DNA of 64,000 bases from Metabacillus mangrovi. Its GTDB lineage: Bacteria > Bacillota > Bacilli > Bacillales > Bacillaceae. A program made the position numbers and the translations under genes. Every line of letters starts with the position of its first letter. The stretch's first letter is position 1. A model generated the notes under the pieces. The model did no database searches, was not told where the DNA came from, and saw nothing but the letters and a program-made list of their open reading frames with translations. Where the stretch lies: assembly GCF_009711125.1 (NCBI RefSeq), contig NZ_WMIB01000008.1, forward strand, positions 1-64,000. The letters are read 5' to 3'. Positions 7,617 through 15,969 of this stretch are shown here, one piece after another.

Positions 7617-8888
7617 ATGACTCAAGTTTTCGACAGAACTGCAGATCAGTACCTTCGCCCGCTCGGCGCGTTCGAGCGCATCATCGATCTGTATATGCAT
7701 CGCAACCCTGTCCAATTCTCCCTGGCAGCTGTGCTAGCTCGTGATGTCTCTGAGAGGGAGTTGACTCAGGCGCTGCAAAAGCTGCAGCGGGTCCATCCGC
7801 TGCTCGCCGCCGAAGTCCGTCGCCCTGACCAAGAAAATCACCGAGCCATAGGCGCAGTGTTTCACTCCTCCGGCAGAGAGATTCCCGTCCGTATTGCGCG
7901 CGAAATGACGTGGGAACGCGAAGCAGCTTATGAGCAGACAACACCAATAAAGTCTTCTCCGGGCCCTCTGGCGCGTGCGGTCCTAATCCCCGCCGGGAAT
8001 GGGCTTGCAGGGGCCACTATTGTGATGACGTTCGCTCATCAGATTACGGATGGACGCGGTGCCTTGCGCGCCATACAGGACCTGGCGGCAATCCTCGCAG
8101 GAGAATCCCTGCTTCCATCGGACCTTCCTATGGCGCAGGAGGATTTACTAGCCAGCCCTGCTCCAACGGCCGCCACCGTCGAGAGTGCCGCTCAAAAACC
8201 TGCGGAACCGGCCGGGGAGCAGGAAGCAATCTTATCGCCTCCGGGACGACTGCGTCCCTTCGACGGAACGATTCCGCACATTCAAGCTAAAGACCTTGGT
8301 GCTGCGGATACCAATCAGCTCATCGAGCGCTCACGTGCCGAATCTTGTACGGTGCAGGCCGCGTTATGCGCAGCGGCGGCTTTGGTGTTAGTTAAAGCGA
8401 TGAAGCGAGAGCAAGTACGCATCAACGTTCCAATTGACCTCCGCCAAGCTGCCGGACCCGAAGATGTCGTCGTCCGTTTCGCTGCCACCATGGTCGTCCT
8501 CGATCATTCAACTGGCTCGGGGTTCTGGGATCTCGCGCGGAGTGCAGCCGCTCAGCTTAAGGCAGCACGTAATCCGGAGACGATTCGAGACTCAGCTCTG
8601 ATGCTTGCGCAGCTTTCTCCGTCAACTGCAGATGATGCAGAGTTGGCGATGCTTGCCGCGACGAACGCAGACATTGAGATCACAAACCTTGGGGTAACGA
8701 CGGGAATCGCCGAGGAGGGGGACGTGCTCGCAGTGTGGGGCCCAACGATGACGACGCAGGTCGCTGGAGAACAGATTCTTGGCGTGGTCACCCACGGTGC
8801 CGTGCTGCGTATGGTGAACGTAACCCATGACCCGATCGCAGGACTTGTCGAGAAAATCAGCCTCGAACTTGAAGCAGCCTGCCGATAA
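7617..8888 (+). CDS. Condensation-domain / PapA-like acyltransferase
   Basis: A 423-residue protein of the chloramphenicol-acetyltransferase-like fold. The catalytic HxxxD motif appears as HQITDG near residue 140, and the C-terminal half has the second-lobe pattern (INVPIDLRQAAGPEDVVV). Such stand-alone enzymes transfer acyl groups to alcohols or amines, as in PapA-type proteins or alcohol acetyltransferases; the substrate cannot be told. AAGGAG lies nine bases before the ATG. Codons are visibly richer in GCG, CGC and CTC than in neighbouring genes, and the gene is framed by a ~100 bp direct repeat, both signs of acquisition. It has its own terminator copy downstream and no operon partner. 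Confidence 0.75.
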   Translation: MTQVFDRTADQYLRPLGAFERIIDLYMHRNPVQFSLAAVLARDVSERELTQALQKLQRVHPLLAAEVRRPDQENHRAIGAVFHSSGREIPVRIAREMTWEREAAYEQTTPIKSSPGPLARAVLIPAGNGLAGATIVMTFAHQITDGRGALRAIQDLAAILAGESLLPSDLPMAQEDLLASPAPTAATVESAAQKPAEPAGEQEAILSPPGRLRPFDGTIPHIQAKDLGAADTNQLIERSRAESCTVQAALCAAAALVLVKAMKREQVRINVPIDLRQAAGPEDVVVRFAATMVVLDHSTGSGFWDLARSAAAQLKAARNPETIRDSALMLAQLSPSTADDAELAMLAATNADIEITNLGVTTGIAEEGDVLAVWGPTMTTQVAGEQILGVVTHGAVLRMVNVTHDPIAGLVEKISLELEAACR

Positions 8889-8995
8889 CGTGAATGGCAG
8901 GCGGCTTAAAGCAAGGCCATATCAGCCACTTCAAGAAACATCGGGATCTGTATATTCAGCCTGATCCCAAGATACCTGCTTATCCTGAGGTGGAT

Positions 8996-9098
8996 AGGCA
9001 GCCGCATAATGCTGAGCAGGAGCCGCTTTCAAGCGGCTCTGTTTTTTTGCTGAAGAGAAATTTGCTGGAACGAAAGCGCACCGCCCGTCCGGTATTCA
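8996..9098 (+). repeat. Direct repeat, right copy with terminator
   Basis: This copy of 7096-7198 includes the bases of the cstA stop region and the same GAGCCGCTT/AAGCGGCTC hairpin (9020-9048) with T-run. It now terminates the acyltransferase transcript. Confidence 0.85.
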
Positions 9099-9141
9099 AC
9101 ATTCCCCCCTCTCTTCATACACTATCCTGAGGTGAGAAAAA

Positions 9142-9582
9142 ATGGGCAGAGTTAAATACACGGATGCCGATGTTGCCTTGATGGCAAGGATGATGAGAGC
9201 CGAGGCTGAAGGTGAAGGAAAGCAGGGCATGCTGTATGTGGGAAATGTGATTGTAAACCGGGCGAAGGTGAATTGCTCGGATTTTAAAGATGTGCGGACG
9301 ATCCGGCAGGTTATTTTTCAGGTGCAGGGCGGAAATTATTCATTTGAGGCTGTGCAAAAGGGGAATGTTTTTTATAACCGGGCAAGATCCGTAGAAAAAA
9401 GACTGGCCAGAAAAAACCTGGAATTCTGGCGGGAGCATCCGGCTAAATATTCCCTATGGTATTTTAATCCTTATGCCCCGTGTCCTCCAACTTGGTACGG
9501 CCAGCCGAAAGCAGGCCAATTCAAAAAGCATTGCTACTATGAACCGAAGCCGGGCACTTGCGCCAGCGTGTATAGCGGATGA
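9142..9582 (+). CDS. cwlJ: Spore cortex-lytic cell wall hydrolase
   Basis: A 146-residue Hydrolase_2 (SleB/CwlJ catalytic) protein without signal peptide, the size of CwlJ rather than SleB. Diagnostic stretches: DVALMARMMRAEAEGEGKQG at residues 9-28 with the catalytic Glu, NVIVNRAKVNCSDFK, TIRQVIF, and the Trp/Cys-rich C-terminus YSLWYFNPYAPCPPTWY followed by FKKHCYYEP. CwlJ is made in the mother cell, sits in the coat and cleaves cortex peptidoglycan during germination, especially with Ca-dipicolinate. GAGGTGAG precedes the ATG. gerQ, which CwlJ needs for localisation, is not in the window. Confidence 0.92.
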   Translation: MGRVKYTDADVALMARMMRAEAEGEGKQGMLYVGNVIVNRAKVNCSDFKDVRTIRQVIFQVQGGNYSFEAVQKGNVFYNRARSVEKRLARKNLEFWREHPAKYSLWYFNPYAPCPPTWYGQPKAGQFKKHCYYEPKPGTCASVYSG

Positions 9583-9617
9583 AGTGATTTAAGCCTCTCC
9601 TAACAGGAAGAGGTTCT

Positions 9618-9857
9618 TTAACTTATACCGACCCGGATCACCGGCTTATAATGCCCCCGGCACGTTTTCACAATCGCTTGAAGCTGGATCAGCTTTTTTA
9701 AGGAAGGGTTCAAATAGCCAGCTGCATCATAGCTTGTTTTTCCGAGCCTTTGGCCGATTTGGACCGGCTTGATGCCATACTCATCCTTCAGGATCAGGTC
9801 GAGTTCTACAATTTTGTCATATATTTGGATATCCTTTTCGGTAATTCGAATCTCCAT
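9618..9857 (-). CDS. Small protein of unknown function (79 aa)
   Basis: The ATG at 9857 follows a GGGGGTG ribosome binding site; the longer frame upstream is not needed. The protein is soluble, with IQIYDKIVELDLILKDEYGI, then IGQRLGKTSYDAAGYLNPSL and a basic C-terminus. The middle could be a small helical or winged-helix-like fold but I do not recognise a family. It lies downstream of the VOC gene on the same strand, separated by a terminator. Confidence 0.55.
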   Translation of the reverse strand: MEIRITEKDIQIYDKIVELDLILKDEYGIKPVQIGQRLGKTSYDAAGYLNPSLKKLIQLQAIVKTCRGHYKPVIRVGIS

Positions 9858-9954
9858 CAGAACACCCCCGGAACGAAGTAGTTTTATTTTACCCTTTATT
9901 TCTTCGTGATGATCTAGTCTGGAGGATGGGATTATTTCTGTACATATAGTCCGG

Positions 9955-9991
9955 GAAAAGAGAAGCCCGCCGAAGGTAAAAGTGGCGGGCT
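9955..9991 (-). terminator. Terminator of the VOC gene
   Basis: On the minus strand AGCCCGCC and GGCGGGCT pair and are followed by TTCTCTTTTC, just after the stop codon of the VOC-family gene. Confidence 0.75.
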
Positions 9992-9997
9992 GCAAAA

Positions 9998-10414
9998 TCA
10001 GTTGCGGCTTTTTTCAAAATTCAGATCCCAGATGACTCCGAAGCCGTCCTCCACCTTTGCGTAGCGCGCACCCCAGAAGGTGTCCTGAAGCTCCATCAGA
10101 ATGTTGCCGCGCTCACTCAGACGGCCGTAGATCGTTTCGATTTCTTCGCTGCTTTCAAGTTCAAGGGTAAGAGTGATGTTTGACCCGATTTCAACAGCCC
10201 TTCCCGGAAAAGCATCGGAAACCATAAAGAAAAGCGGGTCCTGTCTGAAACGTGCATGAAGAATCAACTCTTCAGCTTCGGGCGGTGTCGGAAAATCGGC
10301 TTGTCCATACGTCTGGACATTCGTTATTTCTCCGCCGAAAACTTCCTTGTAATACGCCAGCGCTTCTCTGGCATTGCCGTTAAACGAAAGATAGGGCACC
10401 GCATTTTGTTTCAT
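9998..10414 (-). CDS. VOC-family protein, PhnB/glyoxalase-like
   Basis: A 138-residue PhnB-type protein: PYLSFNGNAREALAYYKEVF at the N-terminus, then LILHARFR, PLFFMVSDAFPG and a C-terminal FWGARYAKVEDGFGVIWDLN. These are the paired beta-alpha-beta-beta-beta modules of the vicinal oxygen chelate superfamily. AAGGAG lies eight bases before the ATG at 10414. Members are often annotated as glyoxalase or demethylubiquinone methyltransferase-like; the substrate is unknown. Confidence 0.85.
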   Translation of the reverse strand: MKQNAVPYLSFNGNAREALAYYKEVFGGEITNVQTYGQADFPTPPEAEELILHARFRQDPLFFMVSDAFPGRAVEIGSNITLTLELESSEEIETIYGRLSERGNILMELQDTFWGARYAKVEDGFGVIWDLNFEKSRN

Positions 10415-10570
10415 TTCAAGCACTCCTTTTCGCAAAATGACTTCTTCTATTCCTTCGCTTCTCCCTGTTCATTTTCCTCTATTCTTACAGGCTGGTAAAA
10501 ACGAAATCGAATGCCTTAGCCTTCCGGAACATAGGATAGAGTATACAAGCTGTGAGAGGAGGCTGAAGCG

Positions 10571-11932
10571 ATGAACGGTTCCGTTCGGATCTTATCTCCA
10601 TGCGGGATGCTGGGCTATGGATTCCCGGCTGCTTCTTTTTTAAAGGGGCTGGAATATGAGGTGCATGGAATTGTTGTCGATGCCGGCTCAACGGATGCAG
10701 GTCCTCATAAACTTGGAGCCGGGGTGCCGATTGTGAGCAGGAGGGCGGCGAAAAAGGATTTGGAACTTCTCCTTATCCACGGTCTTCCGAAAGGGATTCC
10801 AATCGTAATTGGCTCTGCAGGTGGAGCCGGGGCAAAGCCGCACGTGGATTGGACGCTTGAGATTATTTACGACATTTTAGAGGAGCACGATTTGTCCGCC
10901 AGACTCGCGGTTATCCCGGCAGATCTCTCTCAGGAGCTCGTTCTCCGCTCCTTCACAAAACCGCTTTCCCCTAACATTCCTCCTTTAAATGAAGAAACCG
11001 TCCTCGGGACACAATCCATTGTTGCGCAAATGGGACACGAGCCAATCGTCGAGGCGTTGAAGAATCGTGCGGAAATTATTGTGTGCGGACGGGCCTATGA
11101 TCCGTCTCCTTTTGCGGCTGTCGGCCTTTTTTACGGAAAAGACCCCGGACTCAGCTATCATCTCGGGAAAATCCTGGAATGCGGAGCGCTTTGTGCCGAG
11201 CCCGGCACTACAAAAGACTGTATCCTCGGGACACTGACAGAAGACTCGTTTACTGTCGAGGCATTGAGTGAGAAAAGAAGATGTACACCGATCAGTGTAG
11301 CGGCCCACACCTTTTATGAAAAAGAGCATCCGTATTTGCTTCACGGACCTGGTTTTGTCCTGGATCTGGAGCATTGTACGTTTGAGGAAAAAGAGCTTGG
11401 AATCGTGGAGGTCCGTAACAGCCGTTTCCTGCCAGCCGAAGATTATTTTGTGAAGCTTGAAGGGGCACGTAAAGTGGCGTATCGGACCTTTGTTATTGCC
11501 GGCATCCGTGACCCGCTGCTGCTGGAGAGGCTCGAGCAGGTGGAGGAAGAGGTAAAACGGCAGACCGCTGTTTATTTTGAAGAGATTCCACAGACCGATT
11601 ATACGATCCGTTTTATGAATTATGGAATGAGCGGAGTGCTTGGGGAAAAGGAACAGACCCCATTTACCGGTCATGAAGCGGCGGTGCTGTTCGAGGTCAC
11701 AGCCCGGACACAGGAGCTCGCGAGCACCATCTGCGCGGCGGTCCGTTCGACCTTTCTGCATTACGGCTACGAAGGCCGGAAATCCACTGCCGGCAACCTG
11801 GCCTTTCCTTTCGCGCCCAGTGATATTGAGTTCGGACCGGTCTATGAGTTTTCCATCTATCATTTGATGAAGACATCGAGAGACCTTTTTTCGGTCCGGT
11901 ATGAGGAGGTGCGGCATGGCAGGCCTTTATGA
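10571..11932 (+). CDS. AtuA-like (DUF1446) family protein
   Basis: A 453-residue cytosolic protein of the acyclic terpene utilisation AtuA / DUF1446 family. Recognisable parts: PCGMLGYGFPAASF at the N-terminus, VVDAGSTDAGPHKLG, VIGSAGGAGAKPHVDWTL, ETVLGTQSIVAQMGHEP, IIVCGRAYDPSPFAA and LGKILECGALCAEPGTT. The family's chemistry is poorly defined; relatives act in catabolism of branched or terpenoid acids. GGAGG precedes the ATG. Its stop codon overlaps the start of the DUF4387 gene by 17 bases, so the two are translationally coupled. First gene of a four-gene operon. Confidence 0.87.
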   Translation: MNGSVRILSPCGMLGYGFPAASFLKGLEYEVHGIVVDAGSTDAGPHKLGAGVPIVSRRAAKKDLELLLIHGLPKGIPIVIGSAGGAGAKPHVDWTLEIIYDILEEHDLSARLAVIPADLSQELVLRSFTKPLSPNIPPLNEETVLGTQSIVAQMGHEPIVEALKNRAEIIVCGRAYDPSPFAAVGLFYGKDPGLSYHLGKILECGALCAEPGTTKDCILGTLTEDSFTVEALSEKRRCTPISVAAHTFYEKEHPYLLHGPGFVLDLEHCTFEEKELGIVEVRNSRFLPAEDYFVKLEGARKVAYRTFVIAGIRDPLLLERLEQVEEEVKRQTAVYFEEIPQTDYTIRFMNYGMSGVLGEKEQTPFTGHEAAVLFEVTARTQELASTICAAVRSTFLHYGYEGRKSTAGNLAFPFAPSDIEFGPVYEFSIYHLMKTSRDLFSVRYEEVRHGRPL

Positions 11933-12227
11933 ACTGGCAAAAATCATCCGGAGCAAAAATTCCGGGCCGTTCGAGCTGACGCTGGACATCTTGTTCGACT
12001 CCAGTGAAGCCTATCAGAGGGTAAAGGCATCCGGTGGAGTGACAAAAGAGAGAGTCGCAGCGCTTTATAAAATCGCACTCTCAGACATTCACCATTTTGT
12101 GTTTTTTGACCAGGCACTCGGGATCAAGATCACGATGGCGCGTCCTGTCTCATCCGGAACGCTCGGAGACAGGGATGTATACGGAGCCCAGCAGCATGCT
12201 CCGCTGTTTGCGATCGACATCGAATAG
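11916..12227 (+). CDS. DUF4387 protein
   Basis: A 103-residue DUF4387-family protein (LYELAKIIRSKNSGPFELTL near the start, LGDRDVYGAQQHAPLF near the end). DUF4387 genes are commonly paired with AtuA-like genes, sometimes fused, which suggests a two-part enzyme. The ATG follows GAGGAGG and lies inside the 3' end of the upstream gene. No catalytic residues can be assigned from sequence alone. Confidence 0.85.
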   Translation: MAGLYELAKIIRSKNSGPFELTLDILFDSSEAYQRVKASGGVTKERVAALYKIALSDIHHFVFFDQALGIKITMARPVSSGTLGDRDVYGAQQHAPLFAIDIE

Positions 12228-12243
12228 GATAGGAGGACTGGAC

Positions 12244-13380
12244 ATGGTTTCTTTTGAAAAGCGGGTAAAGGGCGCCGTATTCGGTGCAGCACTCGGTGAT
12301 GCACTTGGAGCATGTGTGGAAAAACTAAGCTATGAGGAAATCAAAGAGCAGTACGGTCGGGTGGAATCACTCAAGACTGAATGGTATAAACCGGCTAAAG
12401 AGCGGCAGGGTCGGCAACGGGGGAACGGCATCGTCACAGATGACACGCTGATGATGTGTGCCTTGATGCGCGTCTATATAAAGGAAGAAAAACATCTGGA
12501 TGCCTATGATCTTGCCGGAGAGTTTGTAAAAGAGATCGCTTACCGGAAAGCGTATATCCCTGAATTCGGCAGGGAGGCCTTTTTAATCGAACGGCTTTTT
12601 TACCCCGAGAAATACATTTTTACCCGGCACACCCTCGCAAACTGCGAGCCGAGGGAAGGCGGAATCGGCAATATGGTAAACTGCGGGGCAGCCATGTACA
12701 TCGCCCCAGCCGGGATCGTGAATGCAGGGGATCCCCTTGGAGCCTATAACGAAGCGATTTTGTTCGCAAGCGGTCATCAGAACAGCTATGGGCTGGAAGC
12801 GGCGGGAGTGCTTGCAGCATGTGTGGCGAAGGCGTTTGAAGAAGGAGCGACGATCGAAGGGATTATGGAGACGGCCTTGTCTGTAGCGAAGGACGGTACG
12901 AAGCAGGCGATAGACGCGGTCCTTTCCGCCGCAGCCCATCTGAAGGGCGCATACATGGATGAAATCATTTTTACTCTTCAAAAGACCATCCTTCCGTTTT
13001 CGCCGATGGCCGATGATGTGCACAGGCGAATTGGAAAAGCTGGCATACCAAGCAATCACTATACCCCGAGCCGGCTGTTTTCCATAGAGGAACTGCCAAT
13101 GGCATTGGCCTTCATTTATTTGAATGAGGGAGAATTTTATCCGTCCGTCTATGACGGAATCAATTCCGGGAGGGATACGGACTCCATCGGCGTGATGGCT
13201 GGGACCATCCTCGGAGCTCTATACGGGGAAGAGGCGATACGGACGGAGGACCGGATCATCCTGGAGGAGGCGAACGGCCTTCAGCTCGCTTCCCTGTCTG
13301 AAAGATTTGCTGACACAGCAAAAAAAATCATATGGAATGACCTCGATCTGCATATGGATAGAAGGAAGTACCTGACCTGA
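12244..13380 (+). CDS. ADP-ribosylglycohydrolase-family enzyme
   Basis: A 378-residue member of the ADP-ribosylglycohydrolase (DraG/ARH-like) family. The GAALGDALGACVE opening, the TDDTLMMCAL metal-binding segment near residue 63, and a second metal motif SGRDTDSIGVMAG near residue 315 are intact, so two-Mg binding is expected. The ATG follows AGGAGG. In catabolic operons such proteins may hydrolyse N-glycosides other than ADP-ribosyl-protein, for example nucleoside-like compounds; no ADP-ribosyltransferase gene is nearby. It is followed 18 bp later by a second, longer paralogue. Confidence 0.88.
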   Translation: MVSFEKRVKGAVFGAALGDALGACVEKLSYEEIKEQYGRVESLKTEWYKPAKERQGRQRGNGIVTDDTLMMCALMRVYIKEEKHLDAYDLAGEFVKEIAYRKAYIPEFGREAFLIERLFYPEKYIFTRHTLANCEPREGGIGNMVNCGAAMYIAPAGIVNAGDPLGAYNEAILFASGHQNSYGLEAAGVLAACVAKAFEEGATIEGIMETALSVAKDGTKQAIDAVLSAAAHLKGAYMDEIIFTLQKTILPFSPMADDVHRRIGKAGIPSNHYTPSRLFSIEELPMALAFIYLNEGEFYPSVYDGINSGRDTDSIGVMAGTILGALYGEEAIRTEDRIILEEANGLQLASLSERFADTAKKIIWNDLDLHMDRRKYLT

Positions 13381-13398
13381 CAAAAGGGAGGGATCGGC

Positions 13399-15477
13399 TT
13401 GCAGGAAGAGGAGTATTTAGAAAAAGTGTACGCTGGTTTCCTCGGTATGAACATCGGCATCCGGCTCGGTGCACCTGTTGAGCCAAAGGAATGGACGTAT
13501 GAGCGGATCAGGGATGTTTATGGCGAGATTCATGGTTATATAAAAGATTACCGCATGTTTTCAGCTGATGATGATGCGAACGGGCCGGTTTTTTTTATCC
13601 GCGCGCTCAGCGATGATGCACGGGGGAGAGAGCTGCAGCCGCAAGATGTCGGGAGGGCGTGGCTGAACTACTGCCGCGAGGGAATTGGGATGCTATGGTG
13701 GGGAGGCGAGGAAAACAGTACCGAGCACCGGGCCTATGCGAATTTAGCCAACGGCATTCCGGCTCCGGATTCGGGTTCGGCGGAACGAAACGGAATGACG
13801 CTTGCCGAACAGATCGGCGGGCAGATTTTTATCGATACATGGGGGCTCCTTTTTCCGGGAGAGCCATCAAAGGCTGCAGACTATGCAGAGATGGCGGCGA
13901 GCGTATCCCATGACCGGAATGGACTGTACGGTGCGCGATTCATTGCGGCCTGCATCGCACAGGCGTTTGAAGCAGGAAGTATCAATGAAATCGTATCGGC
14001 GGGACTGCTCGAGATTCCGGCAGACTGTGAATATGCGAAGCTCGTATGCTCGGTTCTCAGCTTTCATAAACACCACCCGGAGGACTTCCGGCTCTGCTAC
14101 CACTTTGTGGAGGAACAATGGGGTTATCACCGGTATCCTGGCGATTGCCACATCATCCCAAATGCAGGGATTTGCGTGCTGGCACTGCTTTATGGAAATG
14201 GATCAATCGACCGGACAGTTGAAATCGCTGTCATGTGCGGATGGGACACGGACTGCAACGCAGGAAATGTCGGAACGATCGCAGGTGTTTTCGCCGGACT
14301 CGCCGGAATACCGAGGCATTACCGTAAGCCGGTGAACGATACAATCGTCACCTCTAGTGTTTCCGGCTTCCTGAACATCGTTGACATTCCGAGCTTTGTT
14401 AAGGAACTCGCGGGGCTCAGGCTTGAGCGGGAAGGCAAACCCCCGCTTCCCGTTCCCCGGGGAGACATCCGCTTCGATTTTTCGCTCCCGGGTTCAACGC
14501 ATGGATTTTTAACAGACAATCCATTCAAGACGATCGTAAAAGCTGCTCCTGCAGCCTTGGAAGTCCTCTTTGACCGGATGACAGCCGGAGAGAGGAGCCG
14601 GATTTTCTGGAAATCGTTTTACCGGCGGGCAGATTTTAATGATGAAAAATACAAGCCGGTCTTCTCGCCGAAAGCCTATAGTGGCCAAACCGTCCGGGCA
14701 CGGATCTTTCTAGACCAGTGGCGGGGAGAACGGATCCTGCTCACCCCCTATGTGAGAGATACGTTCAGCAAAGAAGCCATTAAGCTCGCCCCCGTCGCAA
14801 TTGAAAACCAGGCAGGATCGATTGCAGAGTTTACCATTCCGGATTTAAACGGCTCTTTCGCAGACGAAATCGGATTTGAACTGACAAGCCATTCCCCTTC
14901 CTATAACCGGGCATTCGGCAGGCTCCTCATCAAGGAATTTCAAATCTTCGGACCCTCGGCTTACTCCATCGACTTTCGGAAACAGGCAGCAGAATTTCAA
15001 TCCGTCACCCCGTTTTCCCATCATAAAGGAAAATGGAGGCTGCAGGAGGACTGCCTCCTCAGCGAATCGGCAGGTGAAGCCTCCTCCTATACAGGCAATT
15101 ACTATGAGAGGGATTACACCTTCTCAGCAGAAGTCACCCCTCTGGAAGGTGAGAGCCATCTTCTTTTATTCAGAGGACAGGGGACGCAGCGCCACTATAT
15201 GGCAGGCTTCAATGGAGAAGGAAAGGTGTCCATTTTCATAAGAGATTTCGGTTTGCGGCACCTGCAAACCGCGAAATACGAGTGGCAGCATCACACTGCC
15301 TACGAGTTTAAAGCAGTGTGCATCGGAGAGGAAATTGCTTTCTCCATCAACGGTGAAAAAGTTCTAACAGCAGCCGATCCGGCATTTACACACGGAATGT
15401 ACGGATTCGCCAGCCTCTCAGGCGGAAAAACAAAATACCGGGAAGTCCGATTTCAATCCGGTGCGCCAGCTGACTAA
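13399..15477 (+). CDS. ADP-ribosylglycohydrolase-family enzyme with C-terminal LamG-like domain
   Basis: TTG start behind GGGAGGG; 692 residues. Residues ~1-340 are an ADP-ribosylglycohydrolase fold: YAGFLGMNIGIRLGAPVEP, SADDDANGPV in place of the usual TDDT, and CGWDTDCNAGNVGTIAG as the distal metal motif. Residues ~340-490 are a linker region with beta character. Residues ~500-690 (YERDYTFSAEVTP, LLLFRGQGTQRHYMAGF, FSINGEKVLTAADP, HGMYGFASLSGGKTKYREV) look like a concanavalin/LamG or DUF1080-type jelly roll that often binds carbohydrate. No signal peptide, so probably cytoplasmic. A fragment of its C-terminus is duplicated at 21.1 kb. Confidence 0.82.
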   Translation: MQEEEYLEKVYAGFLGMNIGIRLGAPVEPKEWTYERIRDVYGEIHGYIKDYRMFSADDDANGPVFFIRALSDDARGRELQPQDVGRAWLNYCREGIGMLWWGGEENSTEHRAYANLANGIPAPDSGSAERNGMTLAEQIGGQIFIDTWGLLFPGEPSKAADYAEMAASVSHDRNGLYGARFIAACIAQAFEAGSINEIVSAGLLEIPADCEYAKLVCSVLSFHKHHPEDFRLCYHFVEEQWGYHRYPGDCHIIPNAGICVLALLYGNGSIDRTVEIAVMCGWDTDCNAGNVGTIAGVFAGLAGIPRHYRKPVNDTIVTSSVSGFLNIVDIPSFVKELAGLRLEREGKPPLPVPRGDIRFDFSLPGSTHGFLTDNPFKTIVKAAPAALEVLFDRMTAGERSRIFWKSFYRRADFNDEKYKPVFSPKAYSGQTVRARIFLDQWRGERILLTPYVRDTFSKEAIKLAPVAIENQAGSIAEFTIPDLNGSFADEIGFELTSHSPSYNRAFGRLLIKEFQIFGPSAYSIDFRKQAAEFQSVTPFSHHKGKWRLQEDCLLSESAGEASSYTGNYYERDYTFSAEVTPLEGESHLLLFRGQGTQRHYMAGFNGEGKVSIFIRDFGLRHLQTAKYEWQHHTAYEFKAVCIGEEIAFSINGEKVLTAADPAFTHGMYGFASLSGGKTKYREVRFQSGAPAD

Positions 15478-15501
15478 AGCAGCTGACGCACTTTTTAGTG
15501 A

Positions 15502-15835
15502 GTCAGCAATTAAGTTTAGAAAGTCAGCAATTAATGGCGGAAAGTCAGCAATTAATGGAGGGAAGTCCGCAATTAGTGGAGGAAAGTCAGCAATTAGTGG
15601 TAATAAGTCAGCAATTAATGAAAAAAGTCAGCAATTAATGGCGGAAAGTCAGCAAATAATGGAGGGGAGTCAGCAATTAATGGCGGAAAGTCAGCAATTA
15701 ATGAAGGGAAGTCAGCAATTAAGTTTAGAAAGTCAGCAATTAATGAAGGGAAGTCAGCAATTAATGGCGGAAAGTCCGCAATTAATGAAAAAAGTCCGCA
15801 ATTAGTCATGAAGAGTCAGCAATTACTTACGAAAA
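15502..15835 (+). repeat. Tandem array of 16 units, ~21 bp each
   Basis: The word GTCAGCAATTA (or GTCCGCAATTA) starts at 15502, 15523, 15544, 15565, 15586, 15607, 15627, 15648, 15669, 15690, 15711, 15732, 15753, 15774, 15794 and 15815. Spacing is 21 bp except two 20-bp steps. An open frame runs through it only because the unit lacks stops; the two frame changes without stop and the absence of a normal start context argue against a protein. It lies directly behind the ADP-ribosylglycohydrolase operon. Confidence 0.92.
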
Positions 15836-15969
15836 GGTTTCTAAAACCTGTAAAATGGTAATAAGTAGGTTAATATAAAGTGATAATTACCTGATTTAGA
15901 AGAAATTATAAACTCAATCCAGTCTCTCTAAACATCACCATGAACTTAAATCTAAAAGGAGCCCTTAAT

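Noticed and set aside
10985-11917. Long minus-strand frame inside the AtuA-like gene
   Set aside because: Opposite-strand shadow; the plus-strand product has clear family motifs.
15461-15805. Open frame of 114 codons rich in KSAINGG and SQQLMAE repeats
   Set aside because: It is the 21-bp DNA array read in frame; two 20-bp steps shift the frame, it overlaps the end of a real gene and has no ribosome binding site.
15502-15835. CRISPR array
   Set aside because: The conserved word is ~11 bp and the remaining bases are variants of one unit rather than unique spacers; no cas genes nearby.
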